A DNA stretch of 64,000 nucleotides from Actinoplanes sichuanensis (lineage in GTDB: Bacteria; Actinomycetota; Actinomycetes; Mycobacteriales; Micromonosporaceae). The stretch is from the NCBI RefSeq assembly GCF_033097365.1, contig NZ_AP028461.1:10567501-10631500 (forward strand). The letters run 5' to 3'. Shown here piece after piece: positions 15,501-24,112 of the stretch. The notes under the pieces are model-generated. The model was not told the DNA's origin. It saw nothing but the letters and a program-made list of their open reading frames with translations, and made no database searches. Every line of letters begins with the position of its first letter. Within the stretch, counting starts at the first letter, position 1. The translations under genes and the position numbers were made by a program.

Positions 15501-17396
15501 GTCGGCGACATGTCCGGCGACGTCTTCGGCAACGGCATGCTGCTGTCGCAGCACATCCGGCTGGTCGCGGCCTTCGACCACCGGCACATCTTCCTCGATC
15601 CAGATCCGACGGCATCGATTTCGTACGCGGAGCGCAAGCGCCTGTTCGACCTGCCCCGCTCCTCCTGGGACGACTACGACAAGTCCCTGATCAGCGAGGG
15701 CGGCGGCGTCTACCCGCGGTCGGCCAAGTCGATCCCGGTCAGCCCGCAGGTCCGGGAACGGCTGCAACTGGGCGAGGCCACGGTGGTCAGCCCGGGCGAC
15801 CTGATGCGAGCCATCCTCAAAGCACCGGTCGACCTGTTCTTCAACGGCGGTATCGGCACCTATGTGAAGGCGGCGTCCGAGTCACACGCCGAGGTCGGTG
15901 ACAAGGGCAACGACGCGATCCGGGTGAACGGCGCCGACCTGCGGGTCAAGGTGGTCGGCGAGGGCGGCAACCTGGGTCTGACCCAGCGTGGGCGGATCGA
16001 GTTCGCCCGTACCGGTGGCCGGGTCTTCACCGACTTCATCGACAACTCGGCCGGCGTCGACTGCTCCGACCACGAGGTCAACATCAAGATCCTGCTCGGC
16101 GGCGCGGTCGTCGACGGCGAGATGACCATCCCGGAACGCGATGAGATGCTCGCCGCGATGACCGACGAGGTCGGCGAGATGGTGCTGCGCGACAACTACG
16201 AGCAGGCGATGGCACTCGGCAATGCCCGCTCGCAGGCGCACTCGCTGCTCCCGGTGCACCGGCGCATGCTGAACTCGCTGGAGCAGCGTGGTGAGCTGAA
16301 CCGGGAACTCGAGGCCCTGCCGACGGACAAGGAGCTCGCCGTCCGCTACGAGAACGGCGAAGGGCTCAGTGCTCCCGAGTTCGCGGTGCTCCTGGCGTAC
16401 GTCAAGATCAGCCTGGAGCGTGAGGTGCTCGCCGACGAGTTGGTCGACGAGGCCTGGACCAGCGAGGTTCTCTCCGAGTACTTCCCGACCCCACTGCGCG
16501 AGCGGTTCGCCGGCCGGATGGCCGGACACCGGCTGCGGCGCGAGATCATCTCGACGTCGCTGGTCAACGAGGTGGTCAACCGCGGGGGTACGTCGTTCGT
16601 CTACCGGGCCATGGAGGAGAGCGGCGCGTCCGCGGCCGACGTGATCCGGGCCTACGTGGTGATTCGCGAGGTCTACGGGCTGCCGGAGATCTGGGCGGCC
16701 GGCGAGGCGCTGGACAACGAGGTGCCGACGCCGGCGCAGACGCTGGTGTTCCTGGAGACCCGACGGCTGCTCGACCGGGCGGTGCGCTGGCTGGTCAGCA
16801 CCCGCCGTTCGCCGATCGACGTGGCCGGCGAGATCACCAAGTTGCGCCCGGGTATCGCCGACCTGCTGCCGCGCCTGCCGGAGGTGCTCGTCGGCGCGGA
16901 ACGGCGTTCCCTGGAGAACCGGGCCGAGGAGTTGGCCGGCAAGGGTGTGCCGGAGCATCTGGCCGCCGCGGTGGCCCGGGTGTTCTACGGCTTCGGCCTG
17001 CTGGACATCCTGGAGTCGGCGTCCTCGATCGACCGGGATCCGGCCGAGGTGGCGCAGGTCTACTTCGTGCTCTCCGAGCGGTTCGGGGTGGACGCGCTGT
17101 TGTCGCACATCTCCCGGCTGCCGCGCGGTGACCGCTGGCAGACCCTGGCCCGGATGGCACTGCGCTACGACCTGTACGCGGCGTTGGCCGCACTGACCGC
17201 CGAGGTGCTCCAGTCGACCCCGTCGACCGCGGCTCCAGAGGACCGGGTGTCGGAGTGGGAGCAGGTGAACGCGGCCTCGATCGCCCGAGCGTCGAACGCG
17301 ATGGGCAACGTGGAGGACACTCCGGCCGAACTGGCGGCGCTGTCGGTGCTGCTGCGCCAGATCCGAACCCTGGTCAAGACCTCGTCGGCGGCCTGA
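12522..17396 (+). CDS. gdh: large NAD-specific glutamate dehydrogenase
   Basis: The protein has 1624 residues, the size of the 180-kDa class of NAD-dependent glutamate dehydrogenases (about 1600). The N-terminal third holds ACT-like regulatory segments (for example VTDDMPFLVDSVIALL near residue 110). The catalytic domain lies about residues 800-1200, with the substrate region VARGGLRWSDRREDFRTE, the conserved Lys K865 in PVGAKGGF, and the nucleotide-binding stretch DMSGDVFGNG. It oxidises glutamate to 2-oxoglutarate and ammonium, usually in glutamate catabolism, as a large cytoplasmic oligomer. It is a single gene with two stem-loops after the stop. Confidence 0.93.
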   Translation: MAVADEAATDSDQTALLSDEVPNAERLVAHAVERAGDDHNTASLVSRFWRFAPDEELIGYTPDEMYAAAVEHRELARNRLPGELKLAITEPSGPQAHSVLRVVTDDMPFLVDSVIALLTAHNLQVYLMVHPLIVVRREPLGALAQLEADVEADDAIEGDLVESWIRIEIDPVRRPEAREQLLNEVRRVLTDVRDAVEDWPRMRQRAVVISDELAAARGSERGLPVPDKDVTDSIELLKWLADDHFTFLGYREYRLDDGVLTAVPGTGLGILRGASKPRRLAAEMAAEIYERAMERRLLVITKANSRATVHRSAYLDYIGVKLFNDAGEVVGERRFLGLFSSSAYRTSVRQLPVVKRKVQEVMDRSGLSPRGHSGKDLLQILETYPRDELFQIKTDDLYEAVIGVLRMAGRRQLRLFLRRDGYGRFISCLIYLPRDRFTTGNRLRMQEILLRELNGVGVDYTTRVTERMLARVHFIVRTDPAAPPGQLEPNELAELLADATRMWDDDFSLVLERKLGDEQARRLFLRYSSAYPESYKNTHTPYEGMQDLAKLELLEEPGQLSMHLFRRRRLGPDGTPEPDERDVRFKVYRYGEPMMLSAVLPVLHSLGVRVTDERPYEIRRPDGVIYLYDFGLLPPAGHRELAEVRPQVENAFAAAWRGEAEVDGFNELVLLAGLTWRQVVVLRAYAKYLRQTGNVFSERYLESTFTQYPEIAGLLVKLFEIRFSPSLTVGESERGRLAGEVRDRITELLDQVESLDQDRILRSYLTLIEATLRTSFFQRGPEGRPKSYVAFKLDPQAIPDLPQPRPRFEIFVYSPRFEGVHLRFGAVARGGLRWSDRREDFRTEVLGLVKAQMVKNSVIVPVGAKGGFVLKQKPGDRDEAVECYKRFITALLDVTDNILAGKIVPPKDVVRHDGDDPYLVVAADKGTATFSDIANEISVGKDFWMGDAFASGGSAGYDHKKMGITARGAWESVKKHFRDLGTDTQSEDFTVVGVGDMSGDVFGNGMLLSQHIRLVAAFDHRHIFLDPDPTASISYAERKRLFDLPRSSWDDYDKSLISEGGGVYPRSAKSIPVSPQVRERLQLGEATVVSPGDLMRAILKAPVDLFFNGGIGTYVKAASESHAEVGDKGNDAIRVNGADLRVKVVGEGGNLGLTQRGRIEFARTGGRVFTDFIDNSAGVDCSDHEVNIKILLGGAVVDGEMTIPERDEMLAAMTDEVGEMVLRDNYEQAMALGNARSQAHSLLPVHRRMLNSLEQRGELNRELEALPTDKELAVRYENGEGLSAPEFAVLLAYVKISLEREVLADELVDEAWTSEVLSEYFPTPLRERFAGRMAGHRLRREIISTSLVNEVVNRGGTSFVYRAMEESGASAADVIRAYVVIREVYGLPEIWAAGEALDNEVPTPAQTLVFLETRRLLDRAVRWLVSTRRSPIDVAGEITKLRPGIADLLPRLPEVLVGAERRSLENRAEELAGKGVPEHLAAAVARVFYGFGLLDILESASSIDRDPAEVAQVYFVLSERFGVDALLSHISRLPRGDRWQTLARMALRYDLYAALAALTAEVLQSTPSTAAPEDRVSEWEQVNAASIARASNAMGNVEDTPAELAALSVLLRQIRTLVKTSSAA

Positions 17397-17405
17397 TTTT
17401 CTGGC

Positions 17406-17454
17406 GTGCCGGACTTCAGCGGGCAGCTCCCGAAGCCCTGCCGAAGTCCGGCAC
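17406..17454 (+). terminator. stem-loop after gdh
   Basis: GTGCCGGACTTC (17406-17417) is a perfect 12-base inverted repeat of 17443-17454, with an inner GGCAG/CTGCC pairing. It starts 10 bases after the gdh stop. There is no T-run, which is common for actinobacterial terminators. Confidence 0.65.
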
Positions 17455-17462
17455 ACCGTCTG

Positions 17463-17502
17463 CGTCGCGGATCGAACTGGTCCCGAGCCGAGTTCCGCGA
17501 CG
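17463..17502 (+). terminator. second stem-loop after gdh
   Basis: CGTCGCGG (17463-17470) and AACT (17475-17478) pair with AGTT-CCGCGACG (17491-17502), leaving a 4-base bulge. It directly follows the first stem-loop and may act as a backup terminator for either strand. Confidence 0.45.
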
Positions 17503-17707
17503 TTCCCCAGACCCACCTTCTGGCCATCACGCTAGGTGACGGGGGAGCGTGGAGGAAGCGCAGCGTAGGCGGATTGCCCGTTCGGTTGGTCCGGTTCGCC
17601 CAGAAGTTTCGCCCATAACTGGACACTGGTGACACGAAGAACCCGTCCGGTAACACAAAGTGATGTCGCCCGGTTACCTGCTGGTCCCGGTTGATTCCGG
17701 CCGGTTC

Positions 17708-19204
17708 TCAGTGCCGTCCCAGCTGCACCGGGACGGCACTGGTGACCAGCCCGAGGGCTTCGGCCGCCGCGCGGCTGTTGGCGAGACTGGCGCCGTGCGT
17801 GATCACGAAGGCGTCCACGCCGGCCGGCCGCCACGCCGACGGCCAGCCCATCTCGACCACGCCCACCGGGCGGTCGGCGGCCAGCTTCTCGATCAGCGTC
17901 CGGGCCGCGGGCGAGTTGTGCAGGCGACGGCCGACCAGCACGATCGGCCGGTCACCGGCACGCTCCGTGATCGACTCGACGGTGGTGTCGGCGGCCACCA
18001 CCTCGATCTCCTCGGCGGTCGCCAGGTGTGGCGCGAGGCCCCACGGCACCTTGCCCTCGGCGATCGAGTAGCCGGCCACGAACCGCACCACCAGCGGATT
18101 ACGCAGCCGGTCGTCCGACCCTTCGAACCGGATCCCCTGCCGGGCGGCCTCGACCCCGAGTTCGGAATCGGGGCGGCGGCCGGTCCATGCGGCCGTCTCC
18201 ACGGCGGGAGTGCTCCAGGCGGCGAGCGCGGCGTTTCGTTCGGCCGCGTTCTCCAGGCGGTCCAGGGCGAGACGTCCGTCGCGGGTGGCGGCGGCGATCT
18301 CGGCGGCAACCGCTTCGACGAGTTCGAGGTCGACGACCGCGCCGATGCACAGCAGGTCGGCGCCGGCGGCCAGGGCGGCCACCGCGGCCCGCGGGATGCT
18401 GCCGGCCGCACCGGACGCGCCGCGCATCTCCAGCGCGTCGGTCACGATCACGCCCCGGAACCCGAGTTCATCACGGAGCAGCCCGTTCAGCGCGGACCGG
18501 CTGAAGGTGGCCGGCCCGTCCCCGGTCAGCTGCGGCACCCGGATGTGGGCGCTCATCACCGCCTGGACCCCGGCCTCGACGGCGGCGGCGAACGGCGGCA
18601 GGTCCCGGGAGCGCAGCAGCGACAGTGGTACGTCGACGGTCGGCAGTTCGAGGTGCGAGTCGGAGACCGTGGCCCCGTGCCCGGGGAAGTGCTTGGCGCA
18701 GGCCGCGACCCCGCTGGACTGGAGGCCGGTGACGGCGGCCGCGGTGTGGCGGGCGACCAGCGCCGGATCGGCCCCGAACGAGCGGGTCCCGATGATCGGG
18801 TTGTCGTCGGCGGTGTTGACGTCGACGGTCGGCGCCAGGTCCAGGTTGATGCCGGCGGCGGCCAGATCGGCGCCGATCGCGGCGTACACCAGGCGGGTCA
18901 GTTCGAGGTTGCCGGCCGCGCCGAGAGCGGCGTTTCCGGGGTACGCGCTACCGGTCCGGTGTCCGAGCCGGGTGACGTCGCCACCCTCCTCGTCGATCGC
19001 GATCAGAACGTCCGAGCGGGCCGACCGCAGTTGGGCGGTGAGATCGGCGACCTGACCGGGATCGACCACGTTGCCCCCGAACAGGGTGTGCCCGGCCAGC
19101 CCGTCGTGCAGCAGGTCCACCGCCCACGGCGGCGCGGCGGCTCCGGCGAAGGCGGCCAGAAGAGTGCGCAGGGCCAGTCGGCGGAGGCCCGGGTCGATCG
19201 CCAT
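17708..19204 (-). CDS. GH3 beta-N-acetylhexosaminidase (NagZ-like)
   Basis: The protein has 498 residues. It is a glycoside hydrolase family 3 enzyme with the NagZ-type motif KHFPGHG (171-177) and the acid/base pair site D-S-H184 (182-184). The nucleophile is D256 in VIVTDALEMRG. The C-terminal half resembles the GH3 C-terminal domain. The likely substrate is a beta-linked GlcNAc residue, as in cell-wall turnover or chitin oligomers. I see no secretion signal at the chosen ATG 19204, so it is probably cytoplasmic. That start is preceded by the Shine-Dalgarno GGAAGGA. It is divergent from the ROK gene, which suggests sugar-responsive control. Confidence 0.88.
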   Translation of the reverse strand: MAIDPGLRRLALRTLLAAFAGAAAPPWAVDLLHDGLAGHTLFGGNVVDPGQVADLTAQLRSARSDVLIAIDEEGGDVTRLGHRTGSAYPGNAALGAAGNLELTRLVYAAIGADLAAAGINLDLAPTVDVNTADDNPIIGTRSFGADPALVARHTAAAVTGLQSSGVAACAKHFPGHGATVSDSHLELPTVDVPLSLLRSRDLPPFAAAVEAGVQAVMSAHIRVPQLTGDGPATFSRSALNGLLRDELGFRGVIVTDALEMRGASGAAGSIPRAAVAALAAGADLLCIGAVVDLELVEAVAAEIAAATRDGRLALDRLENAAERNAALAAWSTPAVETAAWTGRRPDSELGVEAARQGIRFEGSDDRLRNPLVVRFVAGYSIAEGKVPWGLAPHLATAEEIEVVAADTTVESITERAGDRPIVLVGRRLHNSPAARTLIEKLAADRPVGVVEMGWPSAWRPAGVDAFVITHGASLANSRAAAEALGLVTSAVPVQLGRH

Positions 19205-19353
19205 GGTTTCCTTCCGATGACGCAACTCTGGCCGCGGGGGCCCGGGAGCTGCCATGATCGCTCGGAGTCGATAGCCACCTTCCGGTCCGGCATCATTGCC
19301 TACCGTTACGCTGCGGCTGCGTGTCGTGCGTCGACACTGTAACAGGAAAGAAT

Positions 19354-19366
19354 CCTTAGTATTAGG
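19354..19366. promoter_or_regulatory. dyad between GH3 and ROK genes
   Basis: CCTTAGTATTAGG is a near-palindrome (CCTTA-gta-TTAGG, one mismatch per arm) in an AT-richer patch 11 bases before the ROK start. It is a possible operator of the ROK protein for both divergent genes. TAGTAT within it fits a -10. AGGGGA (19364-19369) serves as the Shine-Dalgarno. Confidence 0.4.
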
Positions 19367-19376
19367 GGACTACGTT

Positions 19377-20555
19377 ATGGCCGCCACTCGCCTTCCGGGC
19401 ACGCCCCGGTTGCTGCGCGCTCTCAACGACCGCGCCGCGCTGGACCTGCTGCTCACTCGAGGTCCGCTCACCCGGGCCCAGCTCGGCGAGATGACCGGCC
19501 TCAGCAAAGTCACCGCCTCCCAGCTGGTGGAACGCCTGGAGGAACGCGGACTGGTCCGCCGGGTCGGCGAGCAGGCCGGTGGCCGCGGGCCGAACGCGCA
19601 GCTCTACGCGGTCACCCCGGGCAGCGCCCACGTGATCGGTGCCGAGGTCGGGCCGGACGGTGTGGTCGCCGCCTGCGCCGACATCACCGGCACCGTGATC
19701 AGCCGGGTCGAGCAGAGCACCAAGGACACCGACGATCCGGTCGGCGTCGTACACAACGCCGTGGTCCAGGCCGCCGGTGAGGCCGGCGCCGACATGTCCT
19801 CGGTCCGCCGTGTCGTGCTCGGCACCCCGGGCCTGGTCGACCCGCAGTCGGGGGAGATCTCGTTCGCCCACGACCTGCCCCGCTGGCACCGTGGCCTGCT
19901 CGCCGACCTGCGCCGCGACCTGAACATCCCGGTCTTCTTCGGCAACGACGTCAACCTGGCCGCGGTGGCCGAGTCGAGCACCGGCGCCGCTACCGGTGTG
20001 ACCGATTTCGCTCTGGTCTGGATCGGCCGCGGCGTCGGTCTCGCCACGGTCATCAACGGCCGTCTTCACCAGGGCGCCACCGGCGCCGCCGGTGAGATCG
20101 GCTACCTGCCGGTCGGTGGCGCCGAGGTGCCGCACAACGCGTCCCGTCGTGGAGTGAAGGGCGCCTTCCAGGCGATCGCCGGCGCCGACGCCGTCAAGGC
20201 CATCGGCAAGCAGTTCGGCTTCCGAGGTGCCGAGGCCGCCGATGTGGTCCGCGCCGCCGTCGCGGCCGGCCCGGCCGGTGAACCGGTCCTCGACGAGCTG
20301 GCCCGCCGACTGGCGCTCGGTGTGGCCGCCACCTGCGCGGTCCTCGACCCGCCGTTGGTCGTGCTGGCCGGCGAGGTCAGCCGGGCCGGCGGCCCCGCTC
20401 TCGCCGACCGGGTGGAACGCGAGGTCGCCGCGATCACCCTGGTCTCGCCCAAGGTCGTGGTCACCGGCGTCGCCTCCGAGCCGGTCCTGCACGGCGCCCT
20501 GCGTACGGCCCTCGACGCCGTCCGCGACGAGGTCTTCGGCTCGACCACCGACTGA
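19377..20555 (+). CDS. ROK-family regulator (NagC/XylR type)
   Basis: The protein has 392 residues. An N-terminal winged helix (LLLTRGPLTRAQLGEMTGLSKVTASQ region, about 20-75) precedes the ROK domain. The ROK part includes VLGTPGLVDPQSGEI, FFGNDVNLAAVAE, and the G-rich loop GATGAAGEIGYLPVG. The Cys-rich zinc motif of ROK sugar kinases is not evident after that loop, so a repressor function is more likely than kinase. The likely ligand is an amino sugar, given the divergent hexosaminidase. I start at ATG 19377, with AGGGGA seven bases upstream; the frame is open to 19296, but no better start is seen. Confidence 0.85.
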   Translation: MAATRLPGTPRLLRALNDRAALDLLLTRGPLTRAQLGEMTGLSKVTASQLVERLEERGLVRRVGEQAGGRGPNAQLYAVTPGSAHVIGAEVGPDGVVAACADITGTVISRVEQSTKDTDDPVGVVHNAVVQAAGEAGADMSSVRRVVLGTPGLVDPQSGEISFAHDLPRWHRGLLADLRRDLNIPVFFGNDVNLAAVAESSTGAATGVTDFALVWIGRGVGLATVINGRLHQGATGAAGEIGYLPVGGAEVPHNASRRGVKGAFQAIAGADAVKAIGKQFGFRGAEAADVVRAAVAAGPAGEPVLDELARRLALGVAATCAVLDPPLVVLAGEVSRAGGPALADRVEREVAAITLVSPKVVVTGVASEPVLHGALRTALDAVRDEVFGSTTD

Positions 20556-20730
20556 GCCGTTCGTCCGGGCTGTCGGACGGGTCCGGGGCCGGCCGCCGGG
20601 TTTTCCGGCCGGGTGTGAGGGCTGTCGGAGAAGGGCTGGGACAGCACTGGGGACCAGCTGGTTCACCCCGGTGGGGCGGGTCACCGGCACGCCGTCCGGT
20701 CGCCGAGGGCGGACGTGGTTGGATGGACGC

Positions 20731-21546
20731 GTGCGCGAGGCTGCCGTATCGATTCCGCCCGACGAGGACATCGTCATCGCCTTCGACCGCGTCAACGTGG
20801 TGCGTGGTGGCAACTACCTGATCCGCGACCTGTCCTGGCAGGTCGAGCTGGACGAGCGGTGGGTGGTGCTCGGCCCGAACGGCGCGGGCAAGACCACTCT
20901 GCTCAACCTGGCGTCGGCCCGGATGCACCCGACACGCGGTAACGCGTACGTCCTGGGTGAGAAATTGGGCCGGACCGACGTGACCGAGCTGCGGACCCGG
21001 GTGGGCATCACCACCGGCCGGTTCGCCGACCAGGTGCCGCCGTCCGAGCGGGTGCTCGACGTGGTGGTGACCGCCGCGTGGTCGGTGGTCGGCCGTTGGC
21101 GGGAGAGCTACGACCCGCAGGACGAGGCGCGCGCCCGGGAGCTGCTCGACCAGCTCGGCATCGGTGCGTTCGCCGACCGCGAGTTCGGCACCCTGTCCGA
21201 GGGGGAGCGCAAGCGCACCCAGATCGCCCGCGCCCTGATGACCGACCCCGAGCTGATGCTGCTCGACGAGCCGACCGCCGGTCTCGACCTGGGCGGCCGG
21301 GAGACGCTGATCGGCCACCTCACCGAGCTGGCCCTGGACCCCGACGCCCCGGCCATGGTGCTGGTCACCCACCACGTCGAGGAGATCCCGCCGGGCTTCA
21401 CCCACGGCCTGCTGCTGCGCGAGGGCACAGTGGTCGCGGCGGGTCTGCTCGGCGAGGTGATGACCGCGGAGAACCTGACGAAGACCTTCGGCCTGCCGCT
21501 GATCGTCGACCGGTTCGGCGACCGGTTCACGGCTCGGGCCGGCTGA
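20731..21546 (+). CDS. ABC transporter ATP-binding protein (stand-alone)
   Basis: The protein has 271 residues. The Walker A is GPNGAGKTT (48-56), the signature LSEGERKRTQIARAL, the Walker B LMLLDEPTAGLD, and the switch His is in VTHHVEEIP. It resembles the ModF/iron-type ATPases. No permease or binding protein gene is adjacent, so the partner is unknown, or it acts outside transport. I start at GTG 20731, with GGATGG just upstream. Its stop overlaps the ATG of the next gene by one base (TGATG), which implies coupling to the ribokinase-family gene. Confidence 0.88.
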   Translation: MREAAVSIPPDEDIVIAFDRVNVVRGGNYLIRDLSWQVELDERWVVLGPNGAGKTTLLNLASARMHPTRGNAYVLGEKLGRTDVTELRTRVGITTGRFADQVPPSERVLDVVVTAAWSVVGRWRESYDPQDEARARELLDQLGIGAFADREFGTLSEGERKRTQIARALMTDPELMLLDEPTAGLDLGGRETLIGHLTELALDPDAPAMVLVTHHVEEIPPGFTHGLLLREGTVVAAGLLGEVMTAENLTKTFGLPLIVDRFGDRFTARAG

Positions 21547-22439
21547 TGGCCACCCGGGTCGTCGTCGCGGGCAGCGCGAACATGGACCTGGTCGGGCTGG
21601 CACCGAGCCTCCCTCGGCCGGGGGAGACCGTGCTCGGCGACGATTTCGTGATGACGCCCGGTGGCAAGGGTTCCAACCAGGCGATCGCGGCCGCGCTGGC
21701 CGGCGGCGAGACGGTCTTTCTCGGCGCCATCGGCTCCGACGCCTTCGGCGTCACCCTCAACGCACGGTTGGCGGCGGCCGGCGTGGGCGTCGATCTGGTA
21801 CGGACCAGCTACGGCTCGTCCGGTGTAGCGGTGATCATGGTGGACCGGGCCGGGGAGAACTCCATCCTGGTCAGCCCGGGCGCGAACCGTACCTTCGTCG
21901 GTCTCACCGACGAGGAGTCGGCCGCCGTCGCCGCCGCCGACGTGCTGCTCTGCCAGCAGGAGATCCCGATGGCCACCGTGCTGGCCGCGCTGAAGGCCGG
22001 TCGGGCCGCCGGGACCAGGACCATCCTGAACGCGGCACCCGCCCGGGTGCTGCCGCCCGGCCTGCTCGACGAGGTGGACCTGCTGGTCGTCAACGAGACC
22101 GAGGCCCGGGCCATCACCGGCGGCGACGAGCCGGACGTCAGGGCGCTGCTGGCCCTGGTGCCCCGGGTGGTGCTGACGCTCAGCGGCAACGGCTCCCGCT
22201 ACGCCGACCGGGACGGCGCCGACGTGCATGTGCCCGCGTTCCGGGTGGAGGTCGCCGACACCACGGCGGCCGGTGACGCGTTCACCGGCGCGCTGGCGGT
22301 GGCCTGGGGCGAGGGCCGCGACCTGATCGACGCCGTTCGCTGGGCCAATGCCGCCGGTGCGGTCTGCGTCCGCCGAGTCGGCGCCAGCAACGCGCTCCCG
22401 GCCCGGGCCGACATCGAAGCCCTGTACGCCCAGCCCTGA
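21546..22439 (+). CDS. ribokinase (PfkB family carbohydrate kinase)
   Basis: The protein has 297 residues, a normal size for the family. The first PfkB signature region is TPGGKGSNQAIAAALAGG. The second, with the catalytic base, is DTTAAGDAFTGALAVAWG. The N-terminal VVAGSANMDLVG strand is typical of ribokinase, which phosphorylates ribose to ribose 5-phosphate. A related sugar or nucleoside is possible, because the substrate residues cannot be assigned with certainty. It is coupled to the ABC ATPase gene by a TGATG overlap. It is convergent with the first MCP gene. Confidence 0.88.
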   Translation: MATRVVVAGSANMDLVGLAPSLPRPGETVLGDDFVMTPGGKGSNQAIAAALAGGETVFLGAIGSDAFGVTLNARLAAAGVGVDLVRTSYGSSGVAVIMVDRAGENSILVSPGANRTFVGLTDEESAAVAAADVLLCQQEIPMATVLAALKAGRAAGTRTILNAAPARVLPPGLLDEVDLLVVNETEARAITGGDEPDVRALLALVPRVVLTLSGNGSRYADRDGADVHVPAFRVEVADTTAAGDAFTGALAVAWGEGRDLIDAVRWANAAGAVCVRRVGASNALPARADIEALYAQP

Positions 22440-22514
22440 CCCCGGGCTGGTCGCGGGTGCTGTTTCGGTGGTCTTGGGGCAGCCCTGATGGCCGGCCGGA
22501 TCTACGGGGACCGG

Positions 22515-23537
22515 TCAGGTTCGGGCTGCGGTCAGGAAGCGCTGGACCTCGGTTCGGAGGATGGCGGCCAGTTCGGAGAGGCCGGTGATCTCGCTCTCGG
22601 TGTCGCCGTCTACCGCGGCCGCGATGCCGTCGATCAGGCCGCTCATCTCGCGGATCCGGTCGGTCACCGCGCGTAGGACCCGGACCGCGTCCTCGGAGGC
22701 CAACTGAACCGCGTCCACCTGGTCGATGATCTCGCCGCTGGATTCGCCGGTCTCGTTGGCCAGGGTCTTCACCTCGTTGGCGACCACACTGAACCCGCGT
22801 CCGGCGGCACCGGCCCGGGCCGCCTCGATGGAGGCGTTCAGGGACAGCAGTTGGGTCTGCATGGCCACCCGGTTGATCAGGTCGACGGCGTTGCGGATCT
22901 GACCGGACGCACGGCGCAGGTCGTTGACGGTGCCGAGACCGCGTTCGGCGTCGCTGACCGCGGCCCGGGCGAACCCGGCCAGTCCGTTCGCCGACCGCCC
23001 CATCTCACCGGCCGCGGCGGCGATTCGCTCGGAGAGGGCCAGCACCGCCGACTCCAACTCGTCGGCGAAGGCGATCCGGGACTCGGCGGCCGCGGTGATC
23101 TGCTCGGCGTTGCGGCTCATCGCGTCGCCGGAGCGGCCGATCTCCTCGGCCGCCCGGCGGTACGCCCCACCCATCCCCCCGGCCAGGAACCGCCGATAGA
23201 AGTGCCCGGCCGCACCGGCCGCGGACGCCGCACCCGCCTCCCGGACGAACGCGTCGGTGCGGTCCAGCAATTCGTTGATCGCCAGGCGGGCCTCGATCTC
23301 GGCATCCGAGTCGCCGAGCCGGGGCACCCGCGCTTCGAAATCCCCACTCGCGGCCCGCCGACAGACGTCCGCGATCGCATACATCGCCTCGTCGTCACCG
23401 CCCCCGGCGATGGAGGGGTTGCCGGTTCTGGTGGTGGAGAGGCTGCCGGTCGCCGTGGAGGAGCGACCGCCGCTCTCGGAAGGACGGCCGGAAGCGCGGT
23501 CCGCGCCGGTCGCGGCCCGGGCGGTCGTCGGGGTCAT
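22515..23537 (-). CDS. soluble methyl-accepting chemotaxis protein, copy 1
   Basis: The protein has 340 residues. A disordered N-terminus (1-50) leads into a HAMP-like segment ([17 protein letters not shown] region), a linker, and an MCP signalling hairpin whose tip region reads [23 protein letters not shown]. There is no transmembrane segment and no ligand domain, so it is cytoplasmic and must receive its signal from a partner. The PAS gene upstream overlaps it by 4 bases (ATGA) and is the obvious input module. It is a paralogue of the MCP at 24113. The presence of MCPs suggests CheA/CheW and a motile stage, none of which is in the window. Confidence 0.86.
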   Translation of the reverse strand: MTPTTARAATGADRASGRPSESGGRSSTATGSLSTTRTGNPSIAGGGDDEAMYAIADVCRRAASGDFEARVPRLGDSDAEIEARLAINELLDRTDAFVREAGAASAAGAAGHFYRRFLAGGMGGAYRRAAEEIGRSGDAMSRNAEQITAAAESRIAFADELESAVLALSERIAAAAGEMGRSANGLAGFARAAVSDAERGLGTVNDLRRASGQIRNAVDLINRVAMQTQLLSLNASIEAARAGAAGRGFSVVANEVKTLANETGESSGEIIDQVDAVQLASEDAVRVLRAVTDRIREMSGLIDGIAAAVDGDTESEITGLSELAAILRTEVQRFLTAART

Positions 23538-24076
23538 CGGGTTCCTCCGGCGGACAGGTCCCAGACCAGTTCGTCGTACGTGCGCCCGCGCTCGGCCAGG
23601 ACCTGCTGGAGTGCGGTGTACCCGGCGATGACCGCGTCCTGCGGGCGGGGATGACGGCCCTCGGCGGTCCGCAGCACCCGGTACAGGTCGTCGGCGGCGG
23701 CGACCGCGTCCCGGGACGGGACCCGCCGGTTGGAGTGGTAGCCGACCACTCGACCGGAGTCGTCGAATGACGGCGTGACGTGCGCGAACACCCAGTAGTG
23801 GGCGCCGTCGGCGGCCAGGTTCACCACGTACGCGAAGATCTCCCGCCGGTCCTTGAGGGTGTCCCAGAGGAGTTTGAACACGGCCCGGGGCATGTCCGGG
23901 TGGCGGATCAGGTTGTGCGGTCGACCGACCGCGTCGTCCTCGTCGAGGGCGGAGATGCGCAGGAAGACATCGTTGGCGTAGGTGATGGCACCCCGCGGAT
24001 CGGTCTTCGTGACGATCAGCTCACCTTCGCTGAAGGTGCGTTCGCGACCGGTGGGCCGTACCCGAGTGGTTTTCAT
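23534..24076 (-). CDS. Aer-like PAS-domain protein, copy 1
   Basis: The protein has 180 residues. Residues 20-125 form a PAS domain very close to that of the aerotaxis receptor Aer: [29 protein letters not shown] and [12 protein letters not shown]. In Aer this domain binds FAD and senses redox state; FAD binding here is inferred. The C-terminal 50 residues are probably helical. There is no membrane segment or MCP domain in this chain: the signalling part is the separate gene downstream, overlapping by ATGA. The 36 bases upstream (24077-24112) are very AT-rich for this genome and show no Shine-Dalgarno sequence. Confidence 0.88.
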   Translation of the reverse strand: MKTTRVRPTGRERTFSEGELIVTKTDPRGAITYANDVFLRISALDEDDAVGRPHNLIRHPDMPRAVFKLLWDTLKDRREIFAYVVNLAADGAHYWVFAHVTPSFDDSGRVVGYHSNRRVPSRDAVAAADDLYRVLRTAEGRHPRPQDAVIAGYTALQQVLAERGRTYDELVWDLSAGGTR

Positions 24077-24112
24077 GATGATGTTAATTTTGCAGGTTTA
24101 AAGCCGTAAAAA

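Larger units (their letters stand above)
17397..17707. other. intergenic region between convergent genes
   Basis: This 311-base stretch holds two stem-loops near the gdh end (listed separately). From 17503 to 17707 I see no gene and no further strong signal. GGTGACAC (near 17628) and GGTAACAC (near 17650) are similar 8-mers, of unknown meaning. Confidence 0.5.

Noticed and set aside
12378..15767. A 1129-residue open frame on the minus strand opposite the glutamate dehydrogenase gene
   Set aside because: It is a frame shadow of GC-rich coding sequence: its composition is His/Gln/Asp/Gly-rich, it has no domain, and the + strand gene there is certain.
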